This document shows, piece after piece, positions 7,559 through 16,304 of a stretch of DNA of 26,055 bases; within the stretch, counting starts at the first letter, position 1; each line of letters starts with the position of its first letter. The translations under genes and the position numbers were made by a program. Source of the DNA: a virus. The notes under the pieces were generated by a model. The model was not told where the DNA came from. It did no database searches and worked only from the letters and a program-made list of their open reading frames with translations. The stretch is taken from the IMG/VR virus record IMGVR_UViG_3300025120_000473, positions 1-26,055 of that record, one strand, 5' to 3'.

Positions 7559-9514
7559 ATGAACGAAGTATTACGGCGTAAGCTCTTCAACAAAGTTATG
7601 AATGCGAACCAGCCTGCTGGTATCCTTGCTTCTTCGCCTGAGATGGTAGAGACAGTGCAACGCCGTGCGCATGGTGGATACCATGCCCCAACATCTAACA
7701 TACTGAGTAATGCACTTCGCTCAGTCAGAGGACTTCCTACTCAGTCGCCTACTCAAATACCTGTTGTTGATTCTGAGCCTAATATGTTTGAGAGATTATT
7801 TAAAGCTCGTGCTCTTAAAGACGCTCGTATGTTTCAAGGTGTGCCAGAAGGAAAAAGAACAGTTGGAGATGTTGTGGGCACAGGTATACTAAATGCGGGT
7901 ATTAAAACAGCAACAACAGTGCCCGGTATTATGTCTTCTTTAACTCCTGAAGGAATTGAGGCCAATAGACAAGAAAGGCTCAGAGCCAATGAGCCTTTAC
8001 CAACAGACACACGAGCCACTCGACTAGCTAAAAATATTAGTTCTTCTTTGGAAAATGTTCCTTCACCGATTGAAGTAGTGGGCGCAGGCATACAAGGTCT
8101 AACAGATGCGGCTCAATATGCTTTTGGTGACACACCATACATGCCTGTCACTGAAGGAGACCCTAGATATCGTCCGGGCACAGTTCCTACTGCATCTTAT
8201 GGTGACGATATTGTTGATGACGAATACTCAACTGGTGCGCCACAGACTCCGGGAGAAACTACTGCGGCTGAAGAACTTGCGGCTACAACAACTCCGACTC
8301 AAGAATCAGCTAAAAAAGACGCGGAAGAAGAAACCTCTTCTTCTAAGCCTACTACTTTTACTCCTATCCTTGATGCAGAAACCATTGAAGGATTAACAGA
8401 GGGCTCACTAAGCGCAGAAGATGAGGGAAAGTTAATTCAGGGCACAGGTAATGCTGTAATTGACCAAGCTTTATCCATTCTTCAAGGAGAAACTGGAGCA
8501 AAGACAGAGTCTCAAAAAGCCAAAGCTATGGACGAAACTCTTAATATTCAAGGTACTAGAAAAGAACGCATTGAAAAGCGTAAAGAAGTTCTAAAAGAAC
8601 TTCTTGGGGATCGCGCAAAAGACATTCGCACTGACGCAAACTATAACCTTATGATGACGGGACTTATGATTGCTGCTGGCGAGAGCCCTGATGTTCTTAC
8701 AAATGTGGTAAAAGGGTTGGCTGTTGGTCTTAAAGGTTACGCCGAAGCAGTAGGTGACGAAGCACAGGCTGTTACAAAAGAAGACCGTGGCCTTATGATG
8801 CAAGCTGCTTCAGAAGTTGGTGCAGAAATTAGTTCTGAAAAAGCCGCTGCTTTGAAAGCAGAGCAGGCAAGAGTTACACGACAGCACGAAGAAAGAATGC
8901 AGGACAAAAGACTTGCTACTTCTCTTGTAAGTACTCAGTTACAGGTCGGTTCAAGAGAAGCCCTTGCTTTGGCACAAATTGCGTCAAGAGAAAAACTTGC
9001 AGGTAATGCTTTTGAACAAAACGTAGCTCTGTTTGAGTTAAAAGCAAACCAAGAAGAAAAGATTTTCGACATGAAGGCTGACCTTCAAAGAGAGCTTTCT
9101 AACCCAGACACTGAAACTATAAAACTTATGAAGGCTGTTCAAGAGGAGGCTAAAGCAGATGGAGATGAGATGTCTGACCTTGAAGCCTTGATTGCAGTCA
9201 AACAGGCTGGCGCTACCACAGGAAAATCAACGGACACCACCAACTCTTATAACAGGCTAGTCTCTGCTGGCATGAGTACCATGGATGCATGGCTTCTTTC
9301 TAACCAAACTGCAGTAACTGAACTGATCAAGGATATGGGTTCAGAAGACTTTGAAAACTTCTTGATGGGTAAGCTGGCACAGGGTGGTCAGCAAGCACCA
9401 CAACAAATATCTACGGATCAACACATAGCTGCAAACGCGGCTGCAAAGAAAGCGGGGCAGTCCACATACACAATTGGCACAGGTAAGAACGCGCAAACAT
9501 TTACGGTGCAATAA
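7559..9514 (+). CDS. Internal virion protein, helical, 651 aa
   Basis: The N-terminus (MNEVLRRKLFNKVMNANQPA then GILASSPEMVETVQRRAHGG) is a recognisable opening of marine phage internal proteins. A polar, low-complexity Glu/Thr/Ser linker spans about residues 225-270. A long helical region follows, with NLMMTGLMIAAGESPDVLTN, VVKGLAVGLKGYAEAVG and extended charged coiled-coil-like helices (about 420-520). It is probably the second of the consecutive ejection/core proteins. The start follows the previous stop by 9 bases, with AGGGG upstream as ribosome site. The stop is immediately followed by the next ATG. No enzymatic motif was found. Confidence 0.6.
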   Translation: MNEVLRRKLFNKVMNANQPAGILASSPEMVETVQRRAHGGYHAPTSNILSNALRSVRGLPTQSPTQIPVVDSEPNMFERLFKARALKDARMFQGVPEGKRTVGDVVGTGILNAGIKTATTVPGIMSSLTPEGIEANRQERLRANEPLPTDTRATRLAKNISSSLENVPSPIEVVGAGIQGLTDAAQYAFGDTPYMPVTEGDPRYRPGTVPTASYGDDIVDDEYSTGAPQTPGETTAAEELAATTTPTQESAKKDAEEETSSSKPTTFTPILDAETIEGLTEGSLSAEDEGKLIQGTGNAVIDQALSILQGETGAKTESQKAKAMDETLNIQGTRKERIEKRKEVLKELLGDRAKDIRTDANYNLMMTGLMIAAGESPDVLTNVVKGLAVGLKGYAEAVGDEAQAVTKEDRGLMMQAASEVGAEISSEKAAALKAEQARVTRQHEERMQDKRLATSLVSTQLQVGSREALALAQIASREKLAGNAFEQNVALFELKANQEEKIFDMKADLQRELSNPDTETIKLMKAVQEEAKADGDEMSDLEALIAVKQAGATTGKSTDTTNSYNRLVSAGMSTMDAWLLSNQTAVTELIKDMGSEDFENFLMGKLAQGGQQAPQQISTDQHIAANAAAKKAGQSTYTIGTGKNAQTFTVQ

Positions 9515-12500
9515 ATGGTGGAGTTCACACCCATACCTGTAACCGAAGAAGAGGAAGAGAATCAGTTCGTTCCTGTTCCTGCTCCTATTCAACAGGCGTT
9601 TGTACCAAAGCCTGTGTCCGAGACCCAAGAGTCAACGACACAGGAAATCGCCGAAGGCGTGGCATCTGGCTTGCTTGCCATTCCACAGGGAATCGCGGAA
9701 CTCGGTGCTGCTGCCACGGACCTTGTGTTTGATACCAGCTATTCTCGTGATGTAACTGAAGCATTCGATGGTATTCGAGAGGCCGCAGGAATTGACCCAG
9801 AAGGTGCCGCAGGTGAGATTGCAGAGGTCGTAGCGCAGTTTGTGGTGCCCGGTCTTGGTGCCGCTAGCGTTGTAAGCAAACTTAGTCGTGTAAAAAACTT
9901 ACCTAAGTTTGCACAAAAGGTAGCGCAGATTGGTGCCGCAGGAGTAACAGATGCTGTTGTAGCCACTGATGGAGTAACAACTATCGGTGATTTCTTTGAT
10001 GCCGGGCCAACAAAAACTATTGACACAATCGGTCTTGAGGGCAGAGAACTTGCTGCAGCCCGTATAGCAAATAAACTGAAGCTTGGTCTTGAGGCCACAG
10101 GCGCTGCCGCCGCTGTTGAGCCTGCGCTAAAAACTGTTGGACTTGGGGGCAAGGTAACGGTGAAAGCTACCGCTCCGATTGTTTCTCCTGTTGCTCGTGG
10201 TGTTCTAGCTACTGGTAAAGCGATAGGAAAACCTATTGCAGAACTGGCAGAGCAGGACACTCTTGTTGGGAATGGTGTGAACTCTTTCTTGTCTGTGTTC
10301 CGCTCACGCGGAAACATGACACAAGATATGTTTGAAGAGTCCGCCAAAATAACAGGTAAGGTCGAGGCAGATATTAATCAAGCCGCTACAACTCTTCGTG
10401 AAATTCAGTCCGGTATGGACAAAGTTTTAAAAGAATCTGAAGAGATAATGGCTGACGGCTCCCCTCTAGCACGAACTGAACTAAACAACAGACTATATTC
10501 CTATTTAACAGGTGAGACAGAGTTGTCGAGCTTGCCTAAATACATGCAAGTTCCTTCCAAGAAAATGCGGGACCAAGTTGATGAGCTTTCTAACGATATC
10601 ATTTCATCTGACTACCTAACAAAGGAAGGCTCTGAAGAAGTAACAGACGCTATTAAAGATAACATTGGATCATATCTTCGCCGTCGATATAAGATATTTG
10701 AAGATAAGAACTTTACTGGTTCTAAAGAGTTTATAAAGGAACGTGGTGCAACTGTCTCGTTCTTTAAAAACAATGGAAAGATGGCTGAAAGAGTAGCAGA
10801 CGAGCTTGAAGTTCCACGACAGGAAGGTGATATCTTAGAGTACGCCACAGGCACAAAGACTTCAGATGAGTTTGCGGAAAGACTTACTGAGGCGTATATC
10901 GATAGATACGCTAACACAAACAGATTTCTGCCCAAGTCTGCTCAGAAGCCGGAAAGAATTGCTAAGAACAAAATTAAAACAGGTTTATTTGCTACAAAGC
11001 AGGCAATACCTCAACAGCTTCGCCAACTTTTAGGCGAGGTAAAGGACCCGCAAGAAGCATTTATAGCCACTGTCGCAGACATGGCAGAGTTTAGAGCAGT
11101 CGATGACTTTAACAAGTACATCAACAACAATCTTGTTGACGGCGAGTCCGGCATGTTTTTATCTCAGGAAGCATTTGACTTACTGCCTGAAATTCAAAAA
11201 AGAACTAATTACACCAAGCTTGAAAAAGGTTTCGGGTCACTTGAGGGTTTATACGCAAACAACAGAGTGTACAAAGATATTACCACAAGAGTGAATGGCG
11301 ATGCCGGAACAATGGGTAATCTTTCTCGTGCATTGTACTCAGGTTTTCTGAGAGCAAAAGGTATATCTCAGGCGAGTAAAACTATTTACTCTCCAGTCAC
11401 ACAGGTTCGTAACGTAACATCCGCCGGATTGTTCGCAACTATGCAAGGCAACGTAGGAGCAGGGTCCAATCTGTGGGATAGTGTGGGTTTGGTTTGGAAC
11501 AATATAAACAAGCGCTCAGACAAAGCTGATTACTTTCAGAAGTTACAAAGGCTGGGAGTCGTTGGTACACAGTCTCAAATTCGTGAGATTGACAGGCTAG
11601 TTTCTGAAGGATTGGGCGGAACTCGCTCTGCTGAGATAGATGTTCTGGGGGTGCCCACTTCAGGTAGCTTTACAGACACATTCCGTCGCGGAAAAATGGG
11701 CAGCATGTTGTCTAGTGTGAACACAAAGGCTCGTGACTTCTATCAAGGTGGTGATGATATTTGGAAAGTTTACAACTTTGAGTTTGAAAAAAACAAAATT
11801 ATAAAAGCACTCGGCTCTGAAGATAGAGTTCTTGCTGCATTTGGCAAGTCGTCTGATGCCTACGCTGCGGACATTGTGAAGAACACAGTGCCTAACTACG
11901 AACGGGTCCCTGAGATTGTAAAGAGCTTACGCAAACTGCCTGTCGGTAACTTCATTGCATTCCCGGCAGAAATTATTCGTACCAGTGCTAACACTTTAAA
12001 GCAGGCACTTGATGAACTTGCCAGCACAGAAGCAGGTGTTCGTGAGATTGGAATGCGTAGACTTATGGGGTCAACAATAACCATGTTCGTGGCACCAGCA
12101 ACTATTCAAAAGATGGCGATGGATCTAACTGGAATAGACAACATTGAAGAGCAGATGGAAGCTATTCGTGAGACCGCCGCACCTTGGCAGAAGAACAGCC
12201 GGTTATTACCTACTTCTGTAAAAGACGGCAGGGTAACAGGGTATGTAGACTATAGCTACACTAATCCATATGACTACCTTCAGCGCCCGTTTCTCGCGGT
12301 ACTAAACGCAGTAAACCGTGGCGAAGACATGGGCAGTGACACAAGCAAGGTCGCAACAGATGCTGTCATGGGGGCGATCGGAGAAATATTTGACCCATTC
12401 GCAGGGGAGTCTATTGTTACTGAGAGAATTGTTGACGCTACTGTGCGTAACGGTAGAACACAAACAGGTGCAAAAATATATCGTGACGAAGACACTGTCG

Positions 12501-13363
12501 GTGACAAAACAATGAAAAGCTTTTTTCATATCGCAGACTCGTTTGTTCCTGGAGCCATGCCGATTACTCTCAAAGGACAAAAGAAAGAAACACAAGCGCC
12601 AGGCGTAGAAGTAGGAAGGTTCGCTCGTTCTTTAATGTCCGACACTACTGACCCTAACGGCAATGAGCGCCGTGCAGGGCAGGAAATTTTTAGAGCTTTT
12701 ACAGGTGTTACTGAGAATGAAGTTAAGCCTGAGAACATTATGATGTACCGTGGGTATGAGTATGGTCGAGCACTCCAAAGTACATCACAAATATTCAACA
12801 GTTCTGTTAGTACAAGAAATCAGTTAGACCCTCAGAACGCATTGAGTACATATCGTAACGCTAATGAAGCTCGATTCCGCGTGATGAATGAGATGTTTTA
12901 TGTTATTGAGAACATGCGTAAGCTTGGTATTTCTGACCCAGAAATACGCAGGACATTAAAAAAGAATAAGGTTGCAAACGTCTCTGACTTAATGCGTGGA
13001 AAGTTCGTTCCTTTTGTTCCTTCCTCTGATATTAAAAAAAGAGTTCGGCAGAATAATAATAGACTACCAATGTCCGAAATCAACGCTATTAGAAAAGAGC
13101 TTCGGGGTCGTAAGCTAGGTGTTCCATTGGAACCAGAAACTCAAGAATTCGTACCACAGCCCGTAGACCTCGGACCTGTGACCCCGGTACAATCACAACC
13201 AGTTGCTGCAGGTACTGTCCCTCCATCAGTGCCAGCGCAAGCGGGAGCCGTGTCAGCCCCACTGACGGCTCCCGCATCCCCTTCAATTAGAAACAGCCCT
13301 GCCTTTATGGGCAGTGACCCGTTCTCTGCCTTGAAGAATATGCTAACATTTGGGAACAACTAA
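9515..13363 (+). CDS. Giant internal virion / DNA-ejection protein, 1282 aa
   Basis: This is the longest protein in the window. The N-terminal 35 residues are acidic and Pro-rich, with FVPVPAP and FVPKPVS. Residues about 40-240 form Gly/Ala-rich amphipathic or hydrophobic helices (for example IAEVVAQFVVPGLGAASVVS) that could contact membrane. The centre (about 260-1150) is mainly charged helices. The last 75 residues are Pro/Ala/Val-rich (EFVPQPVDLGP...). Length, order and composition fit the large ejection proteins of podoviruses (T7 gp16 or P22 gp16 role), which cross the envelope ahead of DNA. I see no lysozyme-type or transglycosylase motif; muralytic activity may instead come from the separate lysozyme downstream. 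The family assignment is inferred. Confidence 0.6.
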   Translation: MVEFTPIPVTEEEEENQFVPVPAPIQQAFVPKPVSETQESTTQEIAEGVASGLLAIPQGIAELGAAATDLVFDTSYSRDVTEAFDGIREAAGIDPEGAAGEIAEVVAQFVVPGLGAASVVSKLSRVKNLPKFAQKVAQIGAAGVTDAVVATDGVTTIGDFFDAGPTKTIDTIGLEGRELAAARIANKLKLGLEATGAAAAVEPALKTVGLGGKVTVKATAPIVSPVARGVLATGKAIGKPIAELAEQDTLVGNGVNSFLSVFRSRGNMTQDMFEESAKITGKVEADINQAATTLREIQSGMDKVLKESEEIMADGSPLARTELNNRLYSYLTGETELSSLPKYMQVPSKKMRDQVDELSNDIISSDYLTKEGSEEVTDAIKDNIGSYLRRRYKIFEDKNFTGSKEFIKERGATVSFFKNNGKMAERVADELEVPRQEGDILEYATGTKTSDEFAERLTEAYIDRYANTNRFLPKSAQKPERIAKNKIKTGLFATKQAIPQQLRQLLGEVKDPQEAFIATVADMAEFRAVDDFNKYINNNLVDGESGMFLSQEAFDLLPEIQKRTNYTKLEKGFGSLEGLYANNRVYKDITTRVNGDAGTMGNLSRALYSGFLRAKGISQASKTIYSPVTQVRNVTSAGLFATMQGNVGAGSNLWDSVGLVWNNINKRSDKADYFQKLQRLGVVGTQSQIREIDRLVSEGLGGTRSAEIDVLGVPTSGSFTDTFRRGKMGSMLSSVNTKARDFYQGGDDIWKVYNFEFEKNKIIKALGSEDRVLAAFGKSSDAYAADIVKNTVPNYERVPEIVKSLRKLPVGNFIAFPAEIIRTSANTLKQALDELASTEAGVREIGMRRLMGSTITMFVAPATIQKMAMDLTGIDNIEEQMEAIRETAAPWQKNSRLLPTSVKDGRVTGYVDYSYTNPYDYLQRPFLAVLNAVNRGEDMGSDTSKVATDAVMGAIGEIFDPFAGESIVTERIVDATVRNGRTQTGAKIYRDEDTVGDKTMKSFFHIADSFVPGAMPITLKGQKKETQAPGVEVGRFARSLMSDTTDPNGNERRAGQEIFRAFTGVTENEVKPENIMMYRGYEYGRALQSTSQIFNSSVSTRNQLDPQNALSTYRNANEARFRVMNEMFYVIENMRKLGISDPEIRRTLKKNKVANVSDLMRGKFVPFVPSSDIKKRVRQNNNRLPMSEINAIRKELRGRKLGVPLEPETQEFVPQPVDLGPVTPVQSQPVAAGTVPPSVPAQAGAVSAPLTAPASPSIRNSPAFMGSDPFSALKNMLTFGNN

Positions 13364-13364
13364 T

Positions 13365-13832
13365 ATGATGAAATCAACAGTGCTTAACGAGCTCCGTCAG
13401 GAGCTTGCTGAAGACGAGGGCTGCAAGTACGAGATATACTTGGACCACTTGGGCCTACCTACATTCGGCATAGGTCACCTTGTGACCAAGGAAGACAAGG
13501 AACATGGCAAGCCTGTCGGCACAGTCATTGAGCAGGAGCGGGTACAGCAGGTATTCAACCTAGACATGGCTGTCACGATTAACGACTGCATGACACTGTA
13601 CTCTGACTTTGCACACCTGCCTGATGAGTGCCAGAAAATCATTGCCAACATGATGTTTAACATGGGACGCCCCCGGCTGTCCAAGTTCAAAGGCATGAAG
13701 GCTGGTGTTGATGCGCGTGACTGGAATGAGGCGGCAGACCAGATGGTTGACAGCCGCTGGTATACTCAGGTCCCGAACCGCGCAAGACGTTTGGTATCAC
13801 GGATGAGGGCGTTGTCAGATGGAGAAGCCTGA
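13365..13832 (+). CDS. T4-type lysozyme (GH24 endolysin)
   Basis: This 155-aa muramidase cleaves the glycan backbone of peptidoglycan for host lysis. The catalytic triad has the exact T4 lysozyme spacing, E-x8-D-x5-T: E18 in AEDEGCKYEIYLD, D27, and T33 in LGLPTFGIGH. Downstream MMFNMGRPRLSKFKGM and NRARRLVSRM match the conserved GH24 C-terminal half. ATG 13365 (or the adjacent 13368) is chosen over an in-frame TTG at 13350, because it directly follows the previous stop and has a GGGA about 9 bases upstream. No signal peptide or SAR segment is visible, so export would need a holin, and none is recognisable nearby. Its 3' end overlaps a small zinc-ribbon gene by 14 bases. Confidence 0.92.
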   Translation: MMKSTVLNELRQELAEDEGCKYEIYLDHLGLPTFGIGHLVTKEDKEHGKPVGTVIEQERVQQVFNLDMAVTINDCMTLYSDFAHLPDECQKIIANMMFNMGRPRLSKFKGMKAGVDARDWNEAADQMVDSRWYTQVPNRARRLVSRMRALSDGEA

Positions 13833-13974
13833 GATAAAACGCCACTGCAAGCGGTGTGATCGCTGTGGTGAAGAGCTAAAGACTGTGTTTGTACACGGTC
13901 ATGAGCAGTGTGTTACCTGTGGTCAGGTAATTTACGACTGCTGCCAAGGAGAGACCTGTTCTCCAAGTGACTGA
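13819..13974 (+). CDS. 51-aa Cys-rich zinc-ribbon protein
   Basis: An ATG at 13819, inside the lysozyme gene's last codons, opens a 51-codon frame to TGA at 13972. The product has eight cysteines. Two CxxC knuckles, C13-x2-C16 (CDRCG) and C31-x2-C34 (CVTCG), are separated by 14 residues, a zinc-ribbon arrangement. C41, C42 and C47 follow in a YDCCQGETC tail. Such dense, ordered cysteines are not expected by chance in a non-coding gap. A GGATGAGGG-like stretch lies about 10 bases upstream. It is the last gene of the rightward late block. Function is unknown; nucleic-acid binding or an RNA polymerase/ribosome modulator are guesses. Confidence 0.7.
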   Translation: MEKPEIKRHCKRCDRCGEELKTVFVHGHEQCVTCGQVIYDCCQGETCSPSD

Positions 13975-14027
13975 TTTACTTAAATAAAAACATCGATTCT
14001 CAGGCCGCTCGTTGCGGATGAACGTAC

Positions 14028-14234
14028 CTATGCAGCTTGAGGTCCACGACATTCGCGTTTAACTATCACATATGGCAGTCTTAACCTGTCAAACATTTTT
14101 CTTGCATCAACAGACATCTCATTCATGCGAACAAGGCACTCGGTTTGACTATCATACGGTCCTCTGGTGTTCTCTATAATCATACACTCAGTTGCAACCA
14201 TTAAATGGCAGGCCGTTAGGACTGCATCAAACAT
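14028..14234 (-). CDS. Small Cys-containing protein, possibly exported
   Basis: This 68-aa protein starts with a hydrophobic stretch (MFDAVLTACHLMVATECMII). It then has ENTRGPYDSQTECLVRMNEM and ends in a basic region with a last Cys at residue 62. The four cysteines (C9, C17, C33, C62) and a 'GPY.s..eC..R..eM' core resemble small phage proteins with disulfides or an N-terminal signal sequence; export is possible but unproven. It begins inside the previous gene with an 8-nt overlap (ATGTTTGA) and is the last gene of the leftward replication operon. Function is unknown. Confidence 0.65.
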   Translation of the reverse strand: MFDAVLTACHLMVATECMIIENTRGPYDSQTECLVRMNEMSVDARKMFDRLRLPYVIVKRECRGPQAA

Positions 14235-14385
14235 CTTCCGCTCCTTCTACGGGCAAGTAGACTAAGTAGAAGGCTTCGCAGTTAGGGCAGGATAGGTTAG
14301 ACTCGATGAAGGACTTACCGTCATCATCTTCCTGATCATGGTCGCCCCCCCAGATAAGTTCGTGCCTGCAATGCCAACAGTTCAT
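14227..14385 (-). CDS. 52-aa zinc-ribbon protein
   Basis: The ATG at 14385 overlaps the polymerase stop as ATGA. The product begins MNCWHCRHELIWGGDHDQED and ends EGAEDV. C3-x2-C6 and C33-x2-C36 (LSCPNCEAFY) form a zinc-ribbon pair flanking an acidic loop with GGDHD. The opening 'MNCWHC.HELIWGGDHD' is familiar from many phage-encoded small zinc proteins next to replication genes, so I am confident it is real. The biochemical role of that family is not established. It is coupled to both neighbours, by a 4-nt overlap upstream and an 8-nt overlap downstream. Confidence 0.85.
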   Translation of the reverse strand: MNCWHCRHELIWGGDHDQEDDDGKSFIESNLSCPNCEAFYLVYLPVEGAEDV

Positions 14386-16304
14386 TCTACTTCTCCCCAG
14401 TTATCGACCAGTGCTGTGTCTACCTCGAACGGAATGTTTAGGTTTGGTACACAGGTGGTCATGATTTCAGATATCCGTTCGGCCTGTTCCTTGTTTTCTA
14501 TATTAAAGCACAGTTCATCATGCACTGTCAGCATCGGAGTTAGTCCCTCTGCATAGCAGTCCACCATCGCCTTCTTTGTCTGGTCGGCACTCGAACCTTG
14601 GATCAGCCTGTTCAAAGCCTTGTATGTAAAGGCACGTTTGATTGCCGCCTTTCCGCCATATTCTTTTGCCGCCTGCTCTAATGGCATAGCCTTGCTGTAG
14701 CCGTATGACTTAGGTTGCCACATATTGAAGCGACACTTCCGTCCCAGCCACGTTCTGATATGCCCAACCTCTTCTGCTCTACGCATAGTCATGTCAGCCA
14801 TACCCTTAACGAACGGCACCCTGTCGTGATACTTAGCAAGAAGGTGAGTAGCTTCCTCATCTGTGATATCCATCACACCTGCAAGCTTGGCTTTACCCAT
14901 GCCATACATGATACCAAGGTTGACAGTCTTAGCCTGCTTACGAGAAATACCTGCGATGTCTGCAACCATTTGGTGAAAGTCAGCATCGCCATCATGGTAC
15001 ATCTGCACCACGCCATCAATCTGTGGGTGACGGTGTACGCCTTTTAATGTAGAACAGTAGTGAGCAAGCCAGCGTGGTTCTTGTGACGCATAGTCGAATG
15101 AACCCCACTTGCATCCCTCTTCTGGTATGAACAGCCCACGGATCATAGCTTTGATCTCCGGGTCCCGTGCCGGAATCTGCTGCAGGTTCGGGTTGCTTGA
15201 AGAAAATCTACCCGTTACAGTGCCACCCTCGTCGGAACGCAAAGGATTAAAGTCACAATGGATACGCCCCTTATGAGAGTGCTCAAGAATAGTTTCGATA
15301 AAGGTTGTGTTGGCCTTGTTAAACTCTCTAATCTTTACAATCTTCTGCGCCAGAGGATTGTCATGGTTCGCAAGAAACTGTTTTGTAAAGGCGGGAACCC
15401 CAGTCTTCTCTGTCCTATCATAAGACAACCCGACGGCATCAAACGCCTTTGCTATAGATGTGGCGACCCACGGTTCAATAGTTACACCCGTTTCTTTCCG
15501 CACATCCTCCGTTAATTCTTTCTCTCGGCGCAGTAATTCTGTCCGCGCCTGCTCTGCTTTATCGATGTCAACTCGCACACCATTCGTCTTCATGTCCAGG
15601 AGCACAGGCATCAGGCTTGACTCAAGCTGGAATATACCAGTGCATTCATCCTTGACCATGTCAGCGCGTAACCTGTCCCAAAGTCTCAAGGTAACAGCGG
15701 CATCCTGTTCTGCATATGCCCCGACTAAGTGAGACGGTAGCCGCCACATGCCTCCCTTTGGGTCCACACCAAAGGCAGACGCCGCCGCTTTTAAAATCTT
15801 CTCATCCTTACGCTCACCCAGATACTCACGAGCCAAAGAGTCTAGGTTGTAATACATCCGGTTCTCGTTCAACAGCGGCGCGGCTATCATGGTATCGACT
15901 ATCGGACCTTGAACCTCGATTCCTGCCCAACGTAACCAGCCAAGGTCATACATCGCATTGTGCATGACCTTCTCAATGTGAGGTGTCTCCATCTGTTTCT
16001 TCAGCCAAGTAAAGACTTTCTTCTGTGAGAAGTTCTCGCCGCTCTCATGCCGGATAGGAAAGTACCCTTGGAAATCTCCAGCCGCAACAGCTACTCCAAT
16101 GATATAGCCATCATCTCTACACCAGCCCGGCCCCAATGTCTTGAGGTTTGGGTCCCGTGTCTCAAGGTCAATGGCGATGCGCTCTTGCCCAGTAAGGTCA
16201 GGGAAAGATGATGGTGGAACCCATTGCTTTTCCGTTCCTTGGATAGCAGCGTCTTTCATGTCTAAATCTAGGATGTCCATTTGATAGCTCTCACTCATTA
16301 TCAT
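14382..16304 (-). CDS. polA: Family A DNA polymerase with 3'-5' exonuclease
   Basis: This 640-aa replicative polymerase has an exonuclease domain at about residues 40-215: Exo I IAIDLETR (D46, E48), Exo II HNAMYDLGWL (D120) and Exo III YAEQD (Y197, D201). In the polymerase domain, motif A is FDYASQEPR (D404, E409). Motif B is RKQAKTVNLGIMYG (R455, K459, L463, Y467) and motif C is VHDE (H595, D596, E597). There is no 5'-3' exonuclease domain, as is usual for phage PolA. L463 sits where E. coli Pol I has Phe762. The start may be 16304 or the in-frame ATG at 16298; both overlap or abut the previous gene. It is the core enzyme of the leftward replication operon. Confidence 0.96.
   Translation of the reverse strand: MIMSESYQMDILDLDMKDAAIQGTEKQWVPPSSFPDLTGQERIAIDLETRDPNLKTLGPGWCRDDGYIIGVAVAAGDFQGYFPIRHESGENFSQKKVFTWLKKQMETPHIEKVMHNAMYDLGWLRWAGIEVQGPIVDTMIAAPLLNENRMYYNLDSLAREYLGERKDEKILKAAASAFGVDPKGGMWRLPSHLVGAYAEQDAAVTLRLWDRLRADMVKDECTGIFQLESSLMPVLLDMKTNGVRVDIDKAEQARTELLRREKELTEDVRKETGVTIEPWVATSIAKAFDAVGLSYDRTEKTGVPAFTKQFLANHDNPLAQKIVKIREFNKANTTFIETILEHSHKGRIHCDFNPLRSDEGGTVTGRFSSSNPNLQQIPARDPEIKAMIRGLFIPEEGCKWGSFDYASQEPRWLAHYCSTLKGVHRHPQIDGVVQMYHDGDADFHQMVADIAGISRKQAKTVNLGIMYGMGKAKLAGVMDITDEEATHLLAKYHDRVPFVKGMADMTMRRAEEVGHIRTWLGRKCRFNMWQPKSYGYSKAMPLEQAAKEYGGKAAIKRAFTYKALNRLIQGSSADQTKKAMVDCYAEGLTPMLTVHDELCFNIENKEQAERISEIMTTCVPNLNIPFEVDTALVDNWGEVE

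Noticed and set aside
9739-10347. 202-aa reading frame on the minus strand
   Set aside because: It is antisense to the Ala/Gly-rich part of the 1282-aa gene. The Ser/Ala/Pro bias is what such codons give on the reverse strand; no motif is visible.
13350-13364. TTG start giving a 160-aa lysozyme
   Set aside because: ATG 13365 immediately after the previous stop has a better placed GGGA, and the GH24 homology needs nothing upstream.
14005-14017. Hairpin CCGC-tcgtt-GCGG with a T-rich run on the leftward side
   Set aside because: The stem is only 4 bp and the T run is about 10 bases away, so it is too weak to call a terminator, although the convergent position is right.
13975-14027. Possible tRNA or other structured RNA between the convergent blocks
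   Set aside because: No cloverleaf or conserved tRNA arms can be drawn in 53 bp; only one short stem is present.
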